From Anthropogastromicrobium sp963626545 (GTDB lineage: Bacteria; Bacillota; Clostridia; Lachnospirales; Lachnospiraceae), in contig CAVFYJ010000044.1 in NCBI GenBank assembly GCA_963626545.1, forward strand, positions 1 through 25,166: a stretch of 25,166 nt of DNA, read 5' to 3'. The notes beneath the pieces are model-generated. The model searched no databases. It worked only from the letters and a program-made list of their open reading frames with translations, and was not told the DNA's origin. Every line of letters begins with the position of its first letter. The first letter of the stretch is position 1. The translations under genes and the position numbers were made by a program. This document shows, piece after piece, positions 22,824-25,166 of this stretch.

Positions 22824-22852
22824 GGTATAAGCGCACAAATATTGGCAAGAAT
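22824..22852 (+). promoter_or_regulatory. Sigma-F-like promoter of spoIIQ
   Basis: GGTATA (22824-22829), 14-bp spacer, GGCAAGAAT (22844-22852). The -10 fits the forespore sigma-F pattern GGnnAnAmT at every fixed base, and the -35 has the GTATA core. spoIIQ is a sigma-F gene in B. subtilis. It predicts a leader of about 75 nt. Confidence 0.6.
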
Positions 22853-22934
22853 AGGACTAAAGGGAGCAGGAAATTCGTTCCTGATCGCCTAATATACATT
22901 GTGCGGCTGTGACCGTGCAGAAATGGAGATCATC

Positions 22935-23804
22935 ATGAGAAAGTGGTATGCGTTTTTATCGGGGAAAAAGATGCTCGGCGTGGGACTTACAACAGTCGTG
23001 GCGCTGACTGCACTTCTGGCGGTAAATTTCTACCGCGGGCAGAATGACCGGTACGTGACAACAAATGGGAGCGCAGATGCGCTGACACAGGCAGGTGAAA
23101 TGGCACAAGGAAATCCTTCAAATGAAAATCTTTCAAATGAAAATTCTGCAAATGCGAACCCAGAGGGCGAGCAGGTAGCAGAGGAGATGAACCATGATCT
23201 TCCAATCGGAAGTGAGGTGGGTGAACAGCAGCTTGCAGAGCAGTCTGGGGAGAATTCGGAGCTTGCCGCAAACGATGCGCCTGGACAGGATGCGAATCAG
23301 GATCGTAGTCAGAATCCGGTGCAGGCAGCATCTGATGAAGTGGCAGAGGTCGCAGGACAGACAAGCCTTGTCTCGATGAATTTAAATTTTGATGCGTCTC
23401 AGAAGCTTCAGTGGCCGGTAGCAGGCAGAGAACTCATTAAGTCTTTTTCAATGGATAGACTTGTGTATTATCCGACATTAGAGGAGTATAAGGTGTGTCC
23501 CGCAATCATGGTGCAGGCCCAGCCGGGTGATGCCATTCTTGCCCCAGCAGATGGTGTTGTCTCAAAGATTTCAGCAAATGAGGAGATTGGAACGTATCTT
23601 TGCTTAAAGCTTGGTGACGAATATGAGGCACTCATCGGCAATCTGGATACTGTATCTGTGGCAGAGGGCGATTATGTGTTAAAGGGAACTGTGCTTGGTG
23701 GATTGGCTGAGCCGACCAAATATTATCTCACAGAAGGACCAAATCTGTATTTTGAACTGTTAAAGGACGGTCAGCCAATTGATCCGCTTGATTATCTGGA
23801 ATAA
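22935..23804 (+). CDS. spoIIQ: SpoIIQ-like protein with degenerate LytM domain
   Basis: 289 residues. GGAG at 22925 is six bases before ATG 22935, which is preferred to ATG 22923 or an upstream TTG. One membrane segment (about 13-31) is followed by an acidic Asn/Gln/Glu-rich linker (about 45-150), including a small DNA repeat encoding SNEN units, and a LytM/M23-like domain (158-289) starting LQWPVAG and ending with LYFELLKDGQPIDPLDYL. Zinc ligands of active M23 enzymes are missing: the H-x-H is changed to N-L-Y and no H-x-x-x-D is seen. SpoIIQ in the forespore membrane binds mother-cell SpoIIIAH across the gap. It follows spoIID, as in B. subtilis. Confidence 0.85.
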   Translation: MRKWYAFLSGKKMLGVGLTTVVALTALLAVNFYRGQNDRYVTTNGSADALTQAGEMAQGNPSNENLSNENSANANPEGEQVAEEMNHDLPIGSEVGEQQLAEQSGENSELAANDAPGQDANQDRSQNPVQAASDEVAEVAGQTSLVSMNLNFDASQKLQWPVAGRELIKSFSMDRLVYYPTLEEYKVCPAIMVQAQPGDAILAPADGVVSKISANEEIGTYLCLKLGDEYEALIGNLDTVSVAEGDYVLKGTVLGGLAEPTKYYLTEGPNLYFELLKDGQPIDPLDYLE

Positions 23805-23813
23805 TGCTTTCAA

Positions 23814-23854
23814 AATCTGACACGAGAATCTTTGACCATTCAATGACCGAGTTG
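23814..23854. repeat. 41-bp dispersed repeat, copy 1
   Basis: Matches 25118-25158 at 34 of 41 positions; most differences are transitions. The shared core is CCATTCAATGACCGAG. It lies directly after spoIIQ. Confidence 0.75.
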
Positions 23855-23881
23855 TTGACAATCGCATAGCGGCGGATCTAC

Positions 23882-23907
23882 AAAAGGGGGCGAAATGGCC
23901 CCTTTTT
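23882..23907. terminator. Bidirectional intrinsic terminator
   Basis: AAAAGGGGGC (23882-23891), 6-nt loop, GCCCCTTTTT (23898-23907). It lies between convergent spoIIQ and the CYTH gene, whose stop codon begins two bases later. The minus strand ends in TTTTG, so it can act both ways. Confidence 0.82.
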
Positions 23908-23908
23908 C

Positions 23909-24361
23909 TTACGGTCGAATACCCTTTGACATGTTGCTGTTGTGGTAGCGTGGGTCAAGGGTTACATCCTCGCCAAACCATTCCGGCGGTGTAAAGCTGT
24001 TAGCAGCAGCTTCATCAGGAAACTCAACTTCAACGAGTAGTACGCCATTTAAAGCACCGTCAAAAATATCCAGCTCGGCAGTTAAGTCATTTCCGATCGG
24101 GATGCGGTAGCGCACCTTTGAGATCACGGTGCCGTCTGCTTTTGGAATCAGGTGCTCATAGGCTTCTTTTGTCAGCGGCAGGTTATACTCCTCGCGGACC
24201 ATCATGCCGGAGCCTTTGTAGGTCATATAATAAGAATCACCGTCTCTTCGCACGCGAATGACCGGGGCAGTACACAGATATCCCTGCTCAATGCGTGTAT
24301 GTGGATACGATTCCAGATTGTCAGGAAGCTTAACCGGGACAAATTTACGCTCAATTTCCAT
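23909..24361 (-). CDS. CYTH domain protein (triphosphate tunnel family)
   Basis: 150 residues, cytoplasmic. The N-terminus is MEIERKF, the E-x-E-x-K signature of the CYTH family. Charged residues of the tunnel are seen in IRVRRDG, YMTYKGSG, SKVRYRIP, LTAELDIFDG and LLVEVEFPD. Members hydrolyse inorganic triphosphate or thiamine triphosphate, or make cAMP; bacterial stand-alone copies of this size are most often triphosphatases. Start 24361 gives the motif at residue 2, as usual. An AGAAAGG lies 12 bases upstream. No clear promoter was found. Confidence 0.9.
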   Translation of the reverse strand: MEIERKFVPVKLPDNLESYPHTRIEQGYLCTAPVIRVRRDGDSYYMTYKGSGMMVREEYNLPLTKEAYEHLIPKADGTVISKVRYRIPIGNDLTAELDIFDGALNGVLLVEVEFPDEAAANSFTPPEWFGEDVTLDPRYHNSNMSKGIRP

Positions 24362-24460
24362 AAAAATACCATACCTTTCTTAGTGCGATCAATCCGAATT
24401 TAATCCAAATTCAGTACCGAATTTCTATTAGATTATTTCCATAAATCAGTATAAGCCATG

Positions 24461-24489
24461 TTGACAGATTCATCAAGATTTTTTATACT
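24461..24489 (+). promoter_or_regulatory. Promoter of the DJ-1 family gene
   Basis: Perfect -35 TTGACA (24461-24466), 17-bp spacer, -10 TATACT (24484-24489). It is 53 bp upstream of the start codon. Confidence 0.8.
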
Positions 24490-24542
24490 GTTGACAGCAA
24501 TTATAATGATTTACAGAAAATAAAGAAAGGCAGGAAAAAATT

Positions 24543-25085
24543 ATGGTTTACGCATTTATGGCAGATGGCTGTGAGGAAGTAGAAGCATTGGCAGTAATTG
24601 ATTTGCTTCGCAGAGCAGGAGAAGAGATGGAACTGGTTTCCATACATAATAAGGAAATGACACAGGGTTCCCACGGAATCGGAATTAAAAACGATGTGAT
24701 GTTAAAGGATATTTTTGTGGATGCAGCAGATACACTGTTTCTTCCGGGCGGCGGTGTCGGAACAAAGAACTTAAAGGCTTGCGAAGAGCTTGGAAAGCTG
24801 CTTGTTTCCCATAATGCAAAGGGCGGCCGTATCGCAGCAATCTGTGCGGCACCGAGCGCACTTGGTGTATTGGGCATCTTAGAGGGAAAGAAAGCAACCT
24901 GCTATCCGGGCTTTGAGGAACAGTTAAAGGGCGCCGATTTTCAGGCAGTTCCCGTTGTTACTGACGGAAATATCACGACCAGCCGCGGCATGGGTACGTC
25001 CATTTTACTCGGACTTGAGCTTGTAAAGCTGTTAAAGGATGAGGAGACATCCAAGAAGCTTGCAGAAGCGATTATGATGCCGTAA
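24543..25085 (+). CDS. DJ-1/PfpI family protein (DJ-1 subgroup)
   Basis: 180 residues, cytoplasmic, with AGGCAGGA upstream. It has the DJ-1 features: VYAFMADGCEEVEA at the N-terminus with the conserved Glu14, LFLPGGGVGTKNL in the middle, the nucleophile elbow AAICAAPSALG with Cys101, and TSRGMGTSI near the C-terminus. DJ-1-like proteins include glyoxalase/deglycase-like enzymes, chaperones and redox sensors; bacterial ones of this size (YajL/ThiJ type) are usually linked to oxidative or carbonyl stress. The exact activity is not determined by sequence. It has its own promoter. Confidence 0.92.
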   Translation: MVYAFMADGCEEVEALAVIDLLRRAGEEMELVSIHNKEMTQGSHGIGIKNDVMLKDIFVDAADTLFLPGGGVGTKNLKACEELGKLLVSHNAKGGRIAAICAAPSALGVLGILEGKKATCYPGFEEQLKGADFQAVPVVTDGNITTSRGMGTSILLGLELVKLLKDEETSKKLAEAIMMP

Positions 25086-25117
25086 TTGACAGGAAATCTG
25101 TGAACAACACCTTTAGG

Positions 25118-25158
25118 AATCTGGCGCGGGAATCCTCGGCCATTCAATGACCGAGATG
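25118..25158. repeat. 41-bp dispersed repeat, copy 2
   Basis: Second copy of the element at 23814-23854, again just after a gene. Here CTCGG and CCGAG flank CATTCAATG and can form a short hairpin; the pairing in copy 1 is weaker. The window ends eight bases later. Confidence 0.75.
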
Positions 25159-25166
25159 AAAGCGCC

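Noticed and set aside
24491..24507. Second TTGACA and TATAAT upstream of the DJ-1 gene
   Set aside because: They are only five bases apart, so they cannot work as one promoter; the pair at 24461-24489 with a 17-bp spacer is better.

Overview
The window looks like a chromosomal segment of a spore-forming Gram-positive Firmicute, most likely Clostridia of the Lachnospiraceae type. Reasons seen in the sequence: moderate GC, strong AGGAGG-type ribosome binding sites, sigma-A-type promoters with 17-bp spacers, a two-subunit iron-sulfur L-serine dehydratase, and a spoIID-spoIIQ pair. The genus cannot be fixed from the sequence alone. No phage, insertion sequence or CRISPR array was seen.

Layout. 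(1) 1-172: two minus-strand tRNA-Leu genes (CAG anticodon, cut by the window edge; UAG anticodon) behind a good promoter. (2) 383-4249: an SseB-like protein, a terminator hairpin placed directly before the next gene, then sdaAB, sdaAA and a DUF1461 membrane protein, which turn serine into pyruvate and ammonia. (3) 4250-11096: an A-rich repeat spacer, then a cytoplasmic polygalacturonase-fold (GH28-like) protein fused to a C-terminal GNAT acetyltransferase, followed by two half-transporters that make a heterodimeric ABC exporter. (4) 11123-13410, minus: a duplicated DUF1538 membrane protein translationally coupled to a tandem PII-like protein. The DUF1538 gene seems to start at an AUU or AUC codon. 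(5) 13432-14387: a PHP-family phosphoesterase with its own promoter and terminator. (6) 14417-14647, minus: a decayed 3' end of aminopeptidase C. (7) 14802-19129: a metal-chelate/cobalamin-type ABC importer (binding protein, permease, ATPase) overlapping or abutting two unrecognised genes. (8) 19204-20950: ddl and a DUF1934 protein, separated by an array with an 11-bp period. (9) 21048-21644, minus: an unrecognised membrane-anchored protein. (10) 21718-23907: spoIID and spoIIQ, with promoter-like sequences resembling sigma-E and sigma-F sites respectively. (11) 23909-25085: a CYTH protein (minus) and a DJ-1 family protein (plus), followed by the second copy of a 41-bp repeat first seen after spoIIQ.

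How the genes work together. Most units are housekeeping: serine catabolism, peptidoglycan precursor synthesis, spore engulfment, and uptake of a chelated metal or corrinoid. The less ordinary parts are the GH28-GNAT fusion in one run with an exporter, the DUF1538/PII pair with non-canonical initiation, the importer operon with a non-lipidated binding protein, a duplicated initiation site and two unknown proteins, and two spacers built of short tandem repeats that begin at stop codons. All functional calls come from motif recognition by eye; no database search was run.
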